NCBI GenBank assembly: GCA_964019335.1
Contig: OZ025724.1
Span: 365,001 to 429,000 of the forward strand
Length of the DNA stretch: 64,000 nucleotides
Origin: Diplonema japonicum
Lineage: Eukaryota; Euglenozoa; Diplonemea; Diplonemida; Diplonemidae
Direction of reading: 5' to 3'
Shown: piece by piece, positions 50,051 through 60,874 of the stretch
Position numbering within the stretch: the first letter of the stretch is position 1
Layout: each line of letters begins with the position of its first letter
Notes under the pieces: generated by a model
What the model saw: the letters and a program-made list of their open reading frames with translations, nothing else
Told to the model about the DNA's origin: nothing
The model's database searches: none
Made by a program: the position numbers and the translations under genes

Positions 50051-53000
50051 CTACTCAGCAATCACATCATCGTCACCGACGTCGTGTTCCTGTGGTGGTG
50101 TCTGCTGCTGGGTGTGGTGGCTGCATACCTTTTGCTGTAGTTCGGCCTCGAGGCCTTCCGCCAAGAAGACGTGTTCCTGCAAAGGTTGTGTGTGTCATAA
50201 GCTTGCATACATATTCATTAATAGCGTTGCCTGTGTAGGTCGCCTTCGGTGCCTTCCTCATCTTAACGAACAGCAGGACGGTCCCTACAAGCACACACGC
50301 AGCCATCCCCCCGATCACCGCATACAGCACCCATCCCTTTTTGCTGTTATCATCTTCTGCAGGCTCCTCCACAGGGGCCTCTCCAGTGGTGTTTGGCGAC
50401 ATCGTCACTGGGATGTGCGTCCCAGGTACCGCCGTCTGCATAGGGGCGTAGGTCTCATTGTCAGAAAGTGGGGCCAGCGTGGAAGGCGTTACAGTCCTAG
50501 GTGCTGCAGTTGGAACAGTCGTGTGGGGCGGCATCGTCTCCGGGATGTGCGTGGACGGCACTGCTGTCTGCATGGGGGCGTAGGTTTCATTGTTGGAAAG
50601 TGGGGCCAGCGTGCTGGGTGCTACAGTCCTGGGCGCCACAGTGTTAGGAGCCACAGTGTCAGGGGCAACAGTGGTAGGTGCCATGGTGTCAGGTGCACCT
50701 GTCGGTGGTGCATTCGTGTGAGGCGGCATCGTCACTGGGATGTGCGTGAACGGCACTGCTGTCTGCATGGGGGCATGTGTCTCATTGTCAGGAAGTGGGG
50801 CCAGAGAGCTGGGTGTCACAGTCCTGGGCACCATGGTGTCAGGGGCCACAGTCTTAGGGGCCACAGTGTTAGGAGCCACAGTGTCAGGGGCAACAGTGTT
50901 TGGTGCCTTGGTGTCAGGTGCACCTGTCGGTGGTGCATTCGTGTGAGGCGGCATCGTCACTGGGATGTGCGTGAACGGCACTGCTGTCTGCATGGGGGCA
51001 TATGTCTCATTGCTAGGAAGTGGGGCCAGAGAGCTGGGTGCCACAGTCTTGGGCACCATGGTGTCAGGGGCCACAGTCTTAGGGGCCACGGTAGGAGCCA
51101 CAGTGTCAGGGGCAACAGTGGTGGGTGCACCTGTCGGCGGTGCATTCGTGTGGGGCGGCATCGTCTCCGGGATGGTCGTCGGCACTGCTGTCTGCATTGG
51201 GGCCACAGTAGGGGCTAAGGAAGAACTAGGCTCACTTGTCGGTTGCAGGCACGGCATAAGCTTCCCAGATTCTGTCCCTGCCACGCTGTGGTGCTGCCAC
51301 GTGCCATCCTGTGGGCTGCCATTGCCCGCCGCCCAGATAAAAGTGATATCTTTTGCAAACTCCATCGTGTAGGGCAATTCAGCTGTATCCCCTTGTGCTT
51401 GGAGGGGCCTTGCGAATATCACTGTCTCTGTGCTTGCGAAGATTTCATTCTTAGGAATCTGAGTTGTCTTTCCCAATTGAGGCCGCCCATTGCCCGTCCC
51501 ACTGAAGAAGAAGTTCAGGAGGCTAGGGTCAGTACGCTGGGCGTCATTCCATGAAGCAACGTACATGCTGCGTTGGCTCATCCCCGAAGCAACGTTGCCG
51601 AACCCGATGCCTATCCAGTCGAAGGCCCGGTCCCGGAAGCTGATTTCGAACTGAACGGCTGGCCGACCGTCAAGGATGCCTGACGTGTAGGACACAGTCA
51701 TGTAGTTGTTAGACATCAGTGGTGTCAAATAACCGCAGTCGGGAACAAATAGGCTCGGGCCTGCTGTTGGGAGGAAGTGCGGTGCAGTGGTCTCGGGTGT
51801 CTCTGTGGCCAGAAGAGGCGACAACGAAGGGATCAGTGTCATTGGTGCAGGCGTGATGCTGGCGAGGCAAGGGCCTGTGGTGCATGCAGGTTCCAGGTAC
51901 TGTCCACACCCACCTGCCACCTCGAGGATCTCTACAATGGGCTCAGGGCTATTGGGATCACAGCCGCCTTGGAGGATGTACTGAGCAATGCAAAGCTGTG
52001 CATCATCAGAAGCACAGTCACCATGGGGCGCAGCTGTCATGTTGGTCGTGTTGCAGTACCCGCCTGCAACACAGTCAAGAGTATCAAGGCATTGGCAGAG
52101 ACCCTTGGAGTCCATGGTGAGGTTCATAATTGGCTCATTCCCCGTCACATTCACGTAGTGGCTAGAGCACTGCTGGTGCATGACAGGCTTCGTATTGCAC
52201 TTTGGGATGAAGGTTGTGCTGAGGTCGCAGACCCTCATCGTGTTGCACTGCTCGTCGTCTTTCGAGTACCAGATGTCGCCTTGTGCCAGGCAAGAGTACA
52301 GAGCGTTGCCCCTAACGGCCCACTGGTTGTCAAAGCTCCACGTCTGGCAGTCGGTATCCTTCTTGAACTGGTTGGGACCGTCAATCAGGCTGCACGACTG
52401 GTCGAAGGTGTACATGAACTCCAAGTCATCGCATGTCATGTACTTGTGTTCGAGCTTCTTAGCTGTTTGGTTGTATGTCCTCTGGTAGATGGTCTCGTTG
52501 TGCGTCATGCAGCATGATGGTTTCGTGGGGTCGCTGGTGTCACAGTTCGCCACAAAGCTCCCCCTCCCAAACACCTCACAAGTCTTCTTCGCACAGTAGG
52601 TTTTGACGGAGGGAAGGTAATCGTTCTTTTCGCTCATGATCTCACCGTGGTCCACAAAGCACGATCGGTTCCCAGCGGGGATCTCCTTTGCCACACCGTT
52701 CAGATTGGCGCACATCTTGTCCGCGTCACACGTGGTGCCGTCCATGTCCGTTGTGACATGGTTCTTCGCACAGCCGGGGAGCCACTCTGCGATGTTGTCC
52801 TTGATGCAACTGAACATAGCGTCGCAGAGGGGTTTCCATGACGCTTGGGCTCCGTAGATGTTGACGAAATCACGCAGAGCTGCTACTTGGCATGCTGACG
52901 AGTCATCGCAGTCTTCTATGGTGCCGCACACTGCCGTGTTGTAACTGTCGGTGTAGGTGTCAGTCGTCGTGTTGTGCTTCGTGTCCACAGTGTTCCATAT

Positions 53001-54167
53001 GCACGCACCGCTCTTCCCGCAGTTCGCTGTGCCTCTCCTGTTGTTCTCGCAGTACCAGTCGTTGTACTTTTGGAAAGGCACACCGCAGGCGCCGTTTGCC
53101 TTATTGTCCTCCTCCAGCCACCACGAATCGGGGTCGATGTCGCCGCCAGCACAGGTCGCCGGGTTGCGCAGCCCGTAGTACGCGATGCGGTAGTACTTGA
53201 CGGAGAGTGCGGTGGCCGACGGGCACCAGTTGGGGTTGCAACTCTTATCGCAGTGGTGGCTGTACTTGCATGACGGGCAGAAGTCTGCTGCACATGTGAA
53301 GGACCCTGCGAGGAATTTGGCGCACTGCCCTTCACCGTACTGCTTGTCGTACACGTTGACACAATAGTCTAGGTTCAAGGCAGAGGTTTCTGTATTCCGT
53401 GTGAGCGGGATCATAGTTCCATTAACGTCATCGATGATGCCGATTGTGGTCCACTTGTCATTGTCCGAGGAGCGCTGCACCGTGAAGTAGACAGGGTCCC
53501 TGTTGGGGTGGTCATTAGCCGTCACGAGCTTGATGGACGAAATGGCAACTGGGGAGGCGAACTCGAAGTTAAGCATCGTGATTTTGGGGTCGAAGTACTT
53601 TGTGTTGAAATCGCCGTCCACAACCATAGAGGGCTCCTCCCCATCAGGGGTCGTACCGTTGATGGAGGCGCTGGGTGAGAGAACCGGAGCGCCGGTGGTG
53701 TCGAAGAACATGACTTCGGAGAGTTGGACGCCTGCTTCACGCAACCCGCTGGTAAGCCCGCAGGTGTCGACTCTGCACTTATCGATTTGCTCTGCTGTAG
53801 GAAGGGTGCTGCAGGTTTCGTTGCATGACAGGACACTCTTCGCAGCGCACCCACATGATGAGTTGTCGCACTGCAAGAACGCAAAGTCCAGCAGCGGCGC
53901 CGCTTTCAACGCGAAGGCCCTCCCACTGCATTCCCCAAACGACTTCGCACAGTTGAAGTGGATCTGCGTCTGCGGGGTGGCAATCCTTGCCTTTTCCTCT
54001 TCCGTCTTGTTCGCCATTTCATATGCGTACCTTGCAGCCTCCCACGACACACCCCTCGGCGCCAGCAGTGCCTGATGCATCCTCTTCAACCACACTTCCT
54101 TCTGCGGCGTGAGGTCGAACCCCGCGCATGCAGTGAGGACTGCAAGCAGTACCAACACTACTTTCAT
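50051..54167 (-). CDS. Large surface protein: discoidin-like, Cys-rich, DOMON, PT stalk, TM
   Basis: A signal peptide (MKVVLVLLAVLTACAGF) opens the protein at 54167. About residues 145-250 resemble an F5/8C (discoidin) domain (PSMVVDGDFNTKYFD, ISSIKLVTANDHPNRDP). A long Cys-rich region follows (to about 760). About residues 815-980 are a DOMON-like domain (DWIGIGFGN, FIWAAGNGS). A Thr/Pro/Ala-rich repeated stalk (about 1000-1270) leads to one membrane helix (WVLYAVIGGMAACVLVGTVLLFV). I read the end with a 34-nt intron (50177-50210, GTATGC...TTTGCAG): codon 1319 (TAT) joins GAA and gives an acidic cytoplasmic tail of 41 residues ending at the TAG at 50051. Unspliced, the frame runs on to a TGA at 50073 with an Arg-rich tail. 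DOMON domains bind haem or sugars; it is likely an adhesion or surface-binding protein. Confidence 0.8.
50177..50210 (-). other. Probable 34-nt intron
   Basis: The sense sequence GTATGC ... CCTTTGCAG has canonical ends and falls on a codon boundary (phase 0). Removing it opens a 42-codon frame with an acidic tail (DVGDDDVIAE) and stop. The retained frame gives a basic low-quality tail instead. Confidence 0.5.
50390..51200 (-). repeat. Tandem repeats of the PT-rich stalk
   Basis: Units of about 210-270 bp encode repeating text of the type HIPVTMPPHTNAPPTGAP and (T)VAPDTVAPKTVAP. Copies vary in number of the short VAPxT units. Confidence 0.8.
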
Positions 54168-54417
54168 ATTTTGTTTCTTGTCTTAATCCGATAGTCCTGA
54201 GTGTGATGGAATAAAAAAAAACCCAGTTTACAAGGACTAGTAGAAGCAGTCACGGCCATGTGAAGAATATGTCGAATGCGATTTGTTGCTCAAGTGGGTT
54301 GATATGTGTGGGGACCGTCAGGAGAACCAGAAGTTGCTCGAGAGGAAGCTGAAAACAGCCTTAAGACTGAACTATGGACGATTTCATTCTTGATATCGCG
54401 CCTCTCTCAAACGATAT

Positions 54418-54468
<51 letters not shown>

Positions 54469-55347
54469 GGCTTTTTTATAACTCAAAACAATAAAAGAAA
54501 AGATGAAAAAAGGCACATAACACATAATAAGCTATGAAATGGCTGATGGAGCAGACTGCAGGTTTAGGGCAATGAACCCCTTTCCTATAATGAATATTTT
54601 TAAATAAAAAAAAAAATAATAATACCTGTTCAGCGACAGCATTTAAGGTATGAGGCCGAAAACTCTTTACATCGTAGAGTGCTGCTGGACAGTGTGGCAC
54701 TAAAGAATGGAGCGTTGGCAGAAGGAGGAAAGAGACAAACGAAAAAAGAAAAGAAAAAGGTGTCCGACGTGCATCACACGTGTGCAGATTGCGAGTCCCT
54801 TTTGCTTCGGGTTTCTTGATCGCTCGATGTCTTCATAAAGTGCAATCACTTTATTTCAGTACAATGCCAATACAATCCAAGAAAACTGAAAAGAAGAAGG
54901 GAAGGGGGAATTCACTATGGGGGGGGTGTAAAAAAAGGACAGAGTTGTGTTGGCGCTTGTATGCAACCTGCTAGGGAGGTGCAGCAAGCCCACTTCTTTT
55001 ATTTTTCGTTTTTCTTTTTTTTGAATTGCCTTACCACGCCTCTCTTGGCGAGGACAACTACTAGATGGAGTGTTCGTTCACTTACTATGTAAAGTGAACT
55101 CAAGAAGAAGAAGAAGAAGAAGAAGAAGAGAAGAAGAGAACAGAACGAAGAAATAACAATGGACCGCAGTACCACGTTCCCTTCCAGACACGCACGAGAA
55201 CCACTTCCCACTTCAGCATAGGTAACAACTCTAAACGCTTGCAAAGAGAAGGAGAAAAAAAAAAGAAGAAAAAGCCTTATTGAGGTAATAATAGTACCAA
55301 GTTGACTTTAGACATTACAGGGGCCGAATGAGCACTCTCAAATATTT
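54168..55347. other. Intergenic
   Basis: T tract at 54420-54464, GAA microsatellite (55105-55135) and unique sequence. No gene is seen. Confidence 0.45.
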
Positions 55348-57102
55348 TTACTGACCCATTCTTATTGGCACAGGCACCCTGCCTGTCAAGATTAAGCTCT
55401 TGAGCTCTTCAGTATGTTTGTTCAAGGTGCAGATGCCGAGTAGTCTTAGGGCCTCCTGTGTCTCGCCTTGGAGGTAGCGTTTCCCTGCCTCATTATAGAG
55501 GGCCCAAGGGTTCTCCTGTATTTCATACATCCACTCCAGTGAAACAGAGGTGTCCATGGAAATTTGAGCTTTGTGCTGATATAGCACTTCATAGAGGTGG
55601 GTGTGCACCGTACTTGTCTTGTAACAAATGGGGAGCAGCACAAGCTTGCACATGACGAGGTGTCCGACTTCTATTTGCACGGTCGCTGTGCACACCAGCG
55701 GCAACTCATTGGCCCGCCCATAGCTCTCTGCATACGACGCGAGCACAACAGCTTGCCCTAAGGATAGGAGCGACATGAGCTCATTACACCCAAAAGGGCC
55801 GGAGTGTACCTCACCACTCGAGACTCCCACATTGACGCTTTGCAGGCTGGTCAGCAGCTCTCCTGCCGCGGCAACTGCGCCCATGCAGTGTCCTGTGCAC
55901 TTCTTTGTCGTGTTGAACGCTCCATGCACGTGGTCGCCTACCACGAGGCTCACCACACCTCTGTGTGTCGCGAAGCTTCTCAAGATCGCCTCGATGTATT
56001 CCTTGTACTCCACACCATATTCCCTTGCGTCCTGCAGCACACGACTGTGTGACTCGTGCATGTTCATCACCACAAACGACGCTCGCCGCCGCTCCACTGT
56101 ACTGAACAAGGGGTTTGGCGGGGCGTAATCTAAGTCAGACAGGCAGCTCAACGGTGTGGGAGGACGCGGCCCAACGTGCTCTTTGAATTCCTTGTCTTCA
56201 GATGCCGCGAAGTGTGACCCTGCTTCGAGGTTGCTCAGTTCGGGCGTACTGTCTTGTAGAAATGACTGCGGGAGGTATGGCCTGTACTGGTGGAGGTTGT
56301 TAAGGATGCTCTTAAAAGCGGACGACAGATCGGGGGGGAGAACAGGGTCAGCAAGGCACTCCTCTGCGGCCTGGAGGTCGAAGTGCGACAGGGTATTGGC
56401 AATCTTCTCTGCAGTGGCAATGGCGTGGGTCATCCTGTTGTGCTCATGCCGCATGCCATGGGCGAAGCCCCTTGTGAGCTTGAAATCGAGCATGAAGACA
56501 CCCAACTGGGATAGCAGTTCAAGGATAGATGTGATGAGGGGCTGGCCACAGGGAGGCTCTTGGCAGTGGGCATAGGAGCGTCTGGTTGCATGATCCTCCA
56601 GAGCTGGGATATCATAGAAGCCTAAACGTGCAGTGCTCTCGATGGCAGTGACGATGAGCCAGACAGTGAGCAGACAGATAAGGTTCTTACTAACACGACC
56701 CGGCACGTCGCACAAGAGGACGACGTCGAGGAGTACCACAAACAAAGGCCACCCACGTGTGCCTCTACCCGTAGCGAGGGCCGTGAGGTCTGTACTGAGG
56801 AATAGCAATGCCCAGCAATACAGGATGCCCTCTAACAAGAGCCTTGGAGCCGACTTTGTCATGAGAATATAAAGCAGCCCCCCAAGACTGAGCATCACCC
56901 CTACCAGCCCGTTCACGTCGTTGATCAGCACCGTGTTCCCACTCCCTAGAGCCAGCGGCAACCGCACTGTTGCCGCTATAGTCACTACTAACGTCACCGC
57001 GTGGTACAGCACCATCACCTCTTTCTGTCTATGCATCTCATGTGTGTCAGCCTCGGTCTTCAGGTAGGTTGACACCCGAGCTATACATTTTGTGGAAAAC
57101 AT
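55348..57102 (-). CDS. Membrane protein with cyclase-like domain lacking metal ligands
   Basis: The 584-residue protein starts at 57102. About six hydrophobic helices fill residues 30-215 (LYHAVTLVVTIAATVRLPLAL, NLICLLTVWLIVTAIE). A linker follows, then at about residues 335-500 a class III nucleotidyl cyclase-like domain: RRRASFVVMNMHES takes the place of the family's first metal-binding strand (xSFLFADIxGFT), LVVGDHVHGAFN matches the GDxxMAxF strand, and NVGVSSGEVHSGPFG with SLGQAVVLASYAESYG matches IGIHxGxVxxGxxG and GxxVNxAARLE. The first metal-binding Asp is absent (Met-Asn-Met), so it is probably not an active cyclase and may be a regulatory homologue. No other family fits better. Confidence 0.65.
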   Translation of the reverse strand: MFSTKCIARVSTYLKTEADTHEMHRQKEVMVLYHAVTLVVTIAATVRLPLALGSGNTVLINDVNGLVGVMLSLGGLLYILMTKSAPRLLLEGILYCWALLFLSTDLTALATGRGTRGWPLFVVLLDVVLLCDVPGRVSKNLICLLTVWLIVTAIESTARLGFYDIPALEDHATRRSYAHCQEPPCGQPLITSILELLSQLGVFMLDFKLTRGFAHGMRHEHNRMTHAIATAEKIANTLSHFDLQAAEECLADPVLPPDLSSAFKSILNNLHQYRPYLPQSFLQDSTPELSNLEAGSHFAASEDKEFKEHVGPRPPTPLSCLSDLDYAPPNPLFSTVERRRASFVVMNMHESHSRVLQDAREYGVEYKEYIEAILRSFATHRGVVSLVVGDHVHGAFNTTKKCTGHCMGAVAAAGELLTSLQSVNVGVSSGEVHSGPFGCNELMSLLSLGQAVVLASYAESYGRANELPLVCTATVQIEVGHLVMCKLVLLPICYKTSTVHTHLYEVLYQHKAQISMDTSVSLEWMYEIQENPWALYNEAGKRYLQGETQEALRLLGICTLNKHTEELKSLILTGRVPVPIRMGQ

Positions 57103-57334
57103 GTCACCTGCAAGTTACTGGGTGCAAATGGAGCGTGAGGGGGAATAGTCATGTGCACAGTGAAGCGCAAAAGGAAGATACAAGAACTTACTGGACAGCA
57201 GTGGTGTACGTACTTATCACTCACGACTAGGTTGTGCCTGACTAATGCTTGTCTTACTCTTCGCGGTATTCTTTGTCGCTAGCTTCGTTGAGGTACAAGA
57301 GGCCTGGAGGACCGGGGAGACGAGAGGAAACTTG
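57103..57334. other. Short intergenic spacer
   Basis: Nothing recognisable. Confidence 0.4.
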
Positions 57335-57595
57335 ATCTACTCATCACCGCTATCATCCAGCTTTGCATCCCCGCAGGTGCAGCAGCAGCAGCAGCCAGTG
57401 TTCCGAGCTGGCAGCTTTTGAGCCATTCGTCAATGGTTCATTCGGCGATTCAAAATGTCAATGAAGAACACCACTGTATGCAGTTGAGGGTACTCTCAGA
57501 ATCGATCTTCATGGAGCCACGGCTCGTCCTTGTGTGTCAGCATGGAACCCCTTCAATGTACTTCTTCGCCATCACTTTACCTCACGATTGGGCAT
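57335..57595 (-). pseudogene. Decayed copy of the selenoprotein gene (C-terminal part)
   Basis: The stretch matches the 3' half of the gene at 45516-46163 in patches: TCATCACCGCTATCATCCAG and CCCCGCAGGTGCAGCAGCAGC near 57348-57390, GAGCCATTCGTCAATGG near 57421 and AATGTACTTCTTCGCCATCAC near 57555. Segments between them are deleted or scrambled. The Sec-codon region is not present. It is an inactive gene fragment. Confidence 0.8.
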
Positions 57596-57629
57596 CTGCC
57601 TTTTTTTTTTTTTTTTTTTTTTATATAAC

Positions 57630-58146
57630 TCCAGTCAGATTTTCAAGGGTGGGAGTGAATATAATATTTCACATTATTTCACGCTTCACTTTATTTTCAT
57701 TGCAGATTTCAGGCTTGTTTTAGGAAGAAAACAGGGGCAGAAATGAAAATTACTTTATGAGTGAATATAAAGTACTTTATATTCACGCTTGCCCTATTTT
57801 CACTGCACAGCAAGGGGTTGGGGGCGCAAACACGGAAAAGAAATCACCTAAGTGGTTACCACACAGGCCTCTTGTTTTGGAAACCCCGGTTCGAATCTGG
57901 GAATCTCACTTTTTACGTCACTCAAGGATCTGGTCACCTCTCTCAACAGAAGGGGAGAGAGGTGGGCTTGGCAACCCAGGCAACAGCCTCACAGGTCCAG
58001 ACCGAGGTCCTGTCAGCACTCATGGACGCACAGCCCGCACCACACAGGATATGCCTTGACAATCAATATCAACCATAAGCACCCCCAGTAAAATTTTAAC
58101 TTGTAACTTGTAACCTGTAATACCCCACCCTTTCAAATCTGACTGA
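57630..58146. mobile_element. Inverted-repeat element (family A, copy 2, enlarged)
   Basis: Ends CAGTCAGATTTTCAAGGGTGGG and CCCACCCTTTCAAATCTGACTG match copy 1 at 1264-1500. About 260 bp at 57805-58065 is extra and contains a tRNA-like segment. Confidence 0.75.
57845..57910 (+). repeat. tRNA-like segment 4
   Basis: AGTGGTTACCACACAGG followed by CTTGTTTTGGAAACCC, then a B box (CCGGTTCGAATCTGGG) and a T5 stop-like run. It resembles the segment at 13868 (GTGGTTACCGTGCTC, CAGGCC, CTTGTT). A functional tRNA fold is not evident, so a tRNA-derived repeat is more likely. Confidence 0.5.
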
Positions 58147-58164
58147 CGTTAAATAAAACAACGG

Positions 58165-58313
58165 ATTTAGTGAAAATAGATCCGATTTTCACTTGTGGTG
58201 GCATGTTTAACTCGTTGATGTTACTTCACTCGCTTCGCTCGTGAAGTCATATACCCACTCGTTAAACCACTGCCACCACGCGTGAAAATCATACGATCTT
58301 ATTTTCACTAAAT
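58165..58313. mobile_element. Foldback element (family B, copy 2)
   Basis: Near-identical to 1516-1664, with the same inverted arms ATTTAGTGAAAAT and inner palindrome. It is next to family A, as at the left of the window. Confidence 0.75.
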
Positions 58314-58318
58314 AAATA

Positions 58319-59939
58319 CTGTAAACGAAAAACTCCCGGACGGAAAAATGTCCGAGTTTTTTTGGCGTCCGGGAATTTTTCCGTCCGGGAGTTTTTCCGT
58401 CCGGGAATTTTTTTTAGGTAAGGCCGTCAGGGGGCCTGGTCCACTACCACCTACATACTGGCCTGGGCTGCAAACGGCAACCGTGCGAAGAAACCCCCAG
58501 GGTTCCCTTTCTGCATCTTTGTCCTGAGGCAATCAGCTTGTCGAGCCTTCGTGTGGCCTACTACCTTTCTTAATAGATGCTTTACAGCTGCGTTCAACCC
58601 AATATCCATCGGTTGAACCATGTAGGTGAGCCCAGGGGGACAAAAGCAATGTGCACGTTTGCGCCTGCGAACCACTCTACGAACCCATAGGCATAGGTCG
58701 TATGAGAGTTGTGGTCGCCGACAAGCAGCAGAATCGGCCCGTTCGGCAAAACCATGGGAATCGATGATTTATAGCAAAAAGGAAGAAACAGCTCCGTAAC
58801 CCAGATACCGAGTATAATAATTAGCCCAATGATTGGGCGATGCCGTTAGGCTCCATTCGGTGGGCGGGTGCTTGACCGGGGCACGGATAATCCCTGCCGG
58901 TTGCGTTTCCGCTTTGCCTTTGTATTTAACCATCCAGCCAAGGAAACAGCCAGCTGTTCGGTTATAGCCCGTTTTGTCCCCCAAGCCATGGACTTTTACG
59001 ACCTTAGCACCCCTTTTTGTTTTGGTTTTTAACCCCGTATTCCAGACCAATTCCGGCCTTACTTTATGGGTGTCGATTATGGACCTGAATTCCATGATGA
59101 AACAGCGTGCCTTCTCGTTGTCCTTCTCGTTTCCGGGCTTTCCGGAGGTGGCTTGCGGCTTTTGTCTTTCTTGCTGCAAAATTTTGTCAGCCTAGCCAGT
59201 GGAAAAGGACAGTGCCCCACCAAAGTCTACCAGGTCTGTCTTTCGGGCTGGATTGGCGCACAGCAGCCCTTCTGCATAGGTGCATATTTGTTGTGCTGGG
59301 ATAGGCTCACCAAGCCCGTTTACCTATCGACTCAAGTAAAAATCTTTCAGCCCCCGAAGGATGCTAAATCCCGTATTGGGCGATACGCGCTATCACGGCG
59401 TCGCGGCGGCCAGGGTGTGGTAGGGTGGAATAGCAACGTCCAGTATTTCCGTCTGGAAGAAACCGGGGGCTCTGTTGAACCTGTTGCTGCCGTCTTCTGA
59501 CCGAGGCAGAGGCCGCCAAGCTGCTTTCGGGGGTTTGTACTGGCCCGGTGTAAGGAGTTTATCTCGGGGGTGAGCTGGCCGGGGGTGTCAGCACCAAAGT
59601 TGGGCCCCTCACAAGCCAGCTGCTCAACGTGCCTTGGGTAGTCGAACTGGTCAATCTGACGAAAGAAGTACGGGTTTATGAGAAGTTAAAGATCCCGTGG
59701 GTGCTGTTTGTTGGTGCATTGAAAGGGGAAGAAAAATTCAAACTGCCACGCAGGGTGACATTTTGGCTCTGCACAAGGAATAAAGCCCTTCCAGGCAAAC
59801 GTGGTGGGAGCTGCTACCCCCCTTAAGTAAAAAACTTCTTCCCAGAAAAACTCCCGGACGGAAAAATGTCCGGGTTTTTTTGGTGTCCGGGAGTTTTTCT
59901 GTCCGAGAATTTTTCCGTCCGACATTATTCGTTTTACAG
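58319..59939 (-). mobile_element. pogo-type DNA transposon, 1621 bp
   Basis: Ends CTGTAAACGAAAAACTCCCGG and its partner GTCCGACATTATTCGTTTTACAG form terminal inverted repeats, each with inner hairpins of GTCCGG type. TA flanks both sides (58317-58318 and 59940-59941). Minus-strand frames carry transposase blocks. The left end abuts the foldback element. It is the same design as 37816-39367 with different repeat sequence (CCCGGAC rather than CCGGAAG). Confidence 0.85.
58440..59500 (-). pseudogene. pogo-type transposase remnant
   Basis: Blocks in different minus frames, in order: GLGEPIPAQQICTYAEGLL (helix-turn-helix CENP-B-like), KTKRGAKVVKVHGLG, TEWSLTASPNHWA, GPILLLVGDHNSHTTYAYG (catalytic Asp), VHIAFVPLG and CFCPPGLTYMVQPMDIGLN (the family's late PPxxTxxxQPLD-like motif). 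Frameshifts and stops between blocks make it inactive. Confidence 0.8.
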
Positions 59940-59941
59940 TA

Positions 59942-59943
59942 GT

Positions 59944-59983
<40 letters not shown>

Positions 59984-60232
59984 CACCCCTTTCTCCTGAG
60001 GTTCCCCCTTTTTTGTTGCTAGTTTCATGTGGGAGAAATCGAGATAAGAACAAGCAGGGGGACGGATGTCAAGAGATTGTCAAGAAAAGAAACAAAAGAT
60101 AAAAAGAAGAACAAACAAAGAGCAATGTGACGCGTGAAATAAAGGGGGAGAGGGGGGGGGGGGGGGGGGGGGGGGTGAGAGGAGACAAGACGCCTTCAGG
60201 CTTCGGAGGAACGTCACGAAGAAAAAAGATCA
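59942..60232. other. Short spacer with T and G tracts
   Basis: T43 tract at 59944-59983 and G tract near 60155-60175. Nothing else. Confidence 0.5.
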
Positions 60233-60617
60233 GAACGTTATTTGCTTCCCAACCACGATGAACGATGGACACAATGCACAGAGAAGCCCCCAAGAGACCC
60301 AAGGGTTTGGGACGTAAGGGTTGGGGGAGGGGGGAGGGTGGTGACCCAGCAAGCCTTGTGTGTGGGAAGAACACACAGGAAGTAGGGACACCACAAGATA
60401 TTAAGAGAGAGCCAGTGCAGGGGAGAAAAAGGAGAGAGAAACTCATCACCTTTGCTGATGCATGCAGCACGTGTGACTCAATCACATCACATTCTGGTGT
60501 GTTTTTTTTTTTTTTTTTTTTCTTTTTGTTAAATATCAGAGCATGTTCATCTCACTTTCCTTTCCTTATCTTTTCTTTCTTGTTTTGCTTTCTCTTTTTT
60601 TTTTTTTTTTTTTTTTT

Positions 60618-60822
60618 GTTACAAATATTTATCTTTCAAAAAATGATTTTATAACTATATGCAACTTGTGCCGAGCAAAAAACTTTCGCAGCTTTTTAAA
60701 AATCTTTTTTGCTCGTGCGAACAACAAAAAAGTAAAATGCCGCCGAAGACTGCCAAAGCGGGTGGAGAGAGGGTTGGATCACCCGCGAACAACAAAGACA
60801 TATAGTCATAAAGAATTATTAT

Positions 60823-60826
<4 letters not shown>
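60618..60826. mobile_element. Short repeat element, uninterrupted copy 2
   Basis: Copy of 47211-47413 within the duplication; one extra ATT before the T tract. Confidence 0.7.
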
Positions 60827-60868
<42 letters not shown>

Positions 60869-60874
<6 letters not shown>

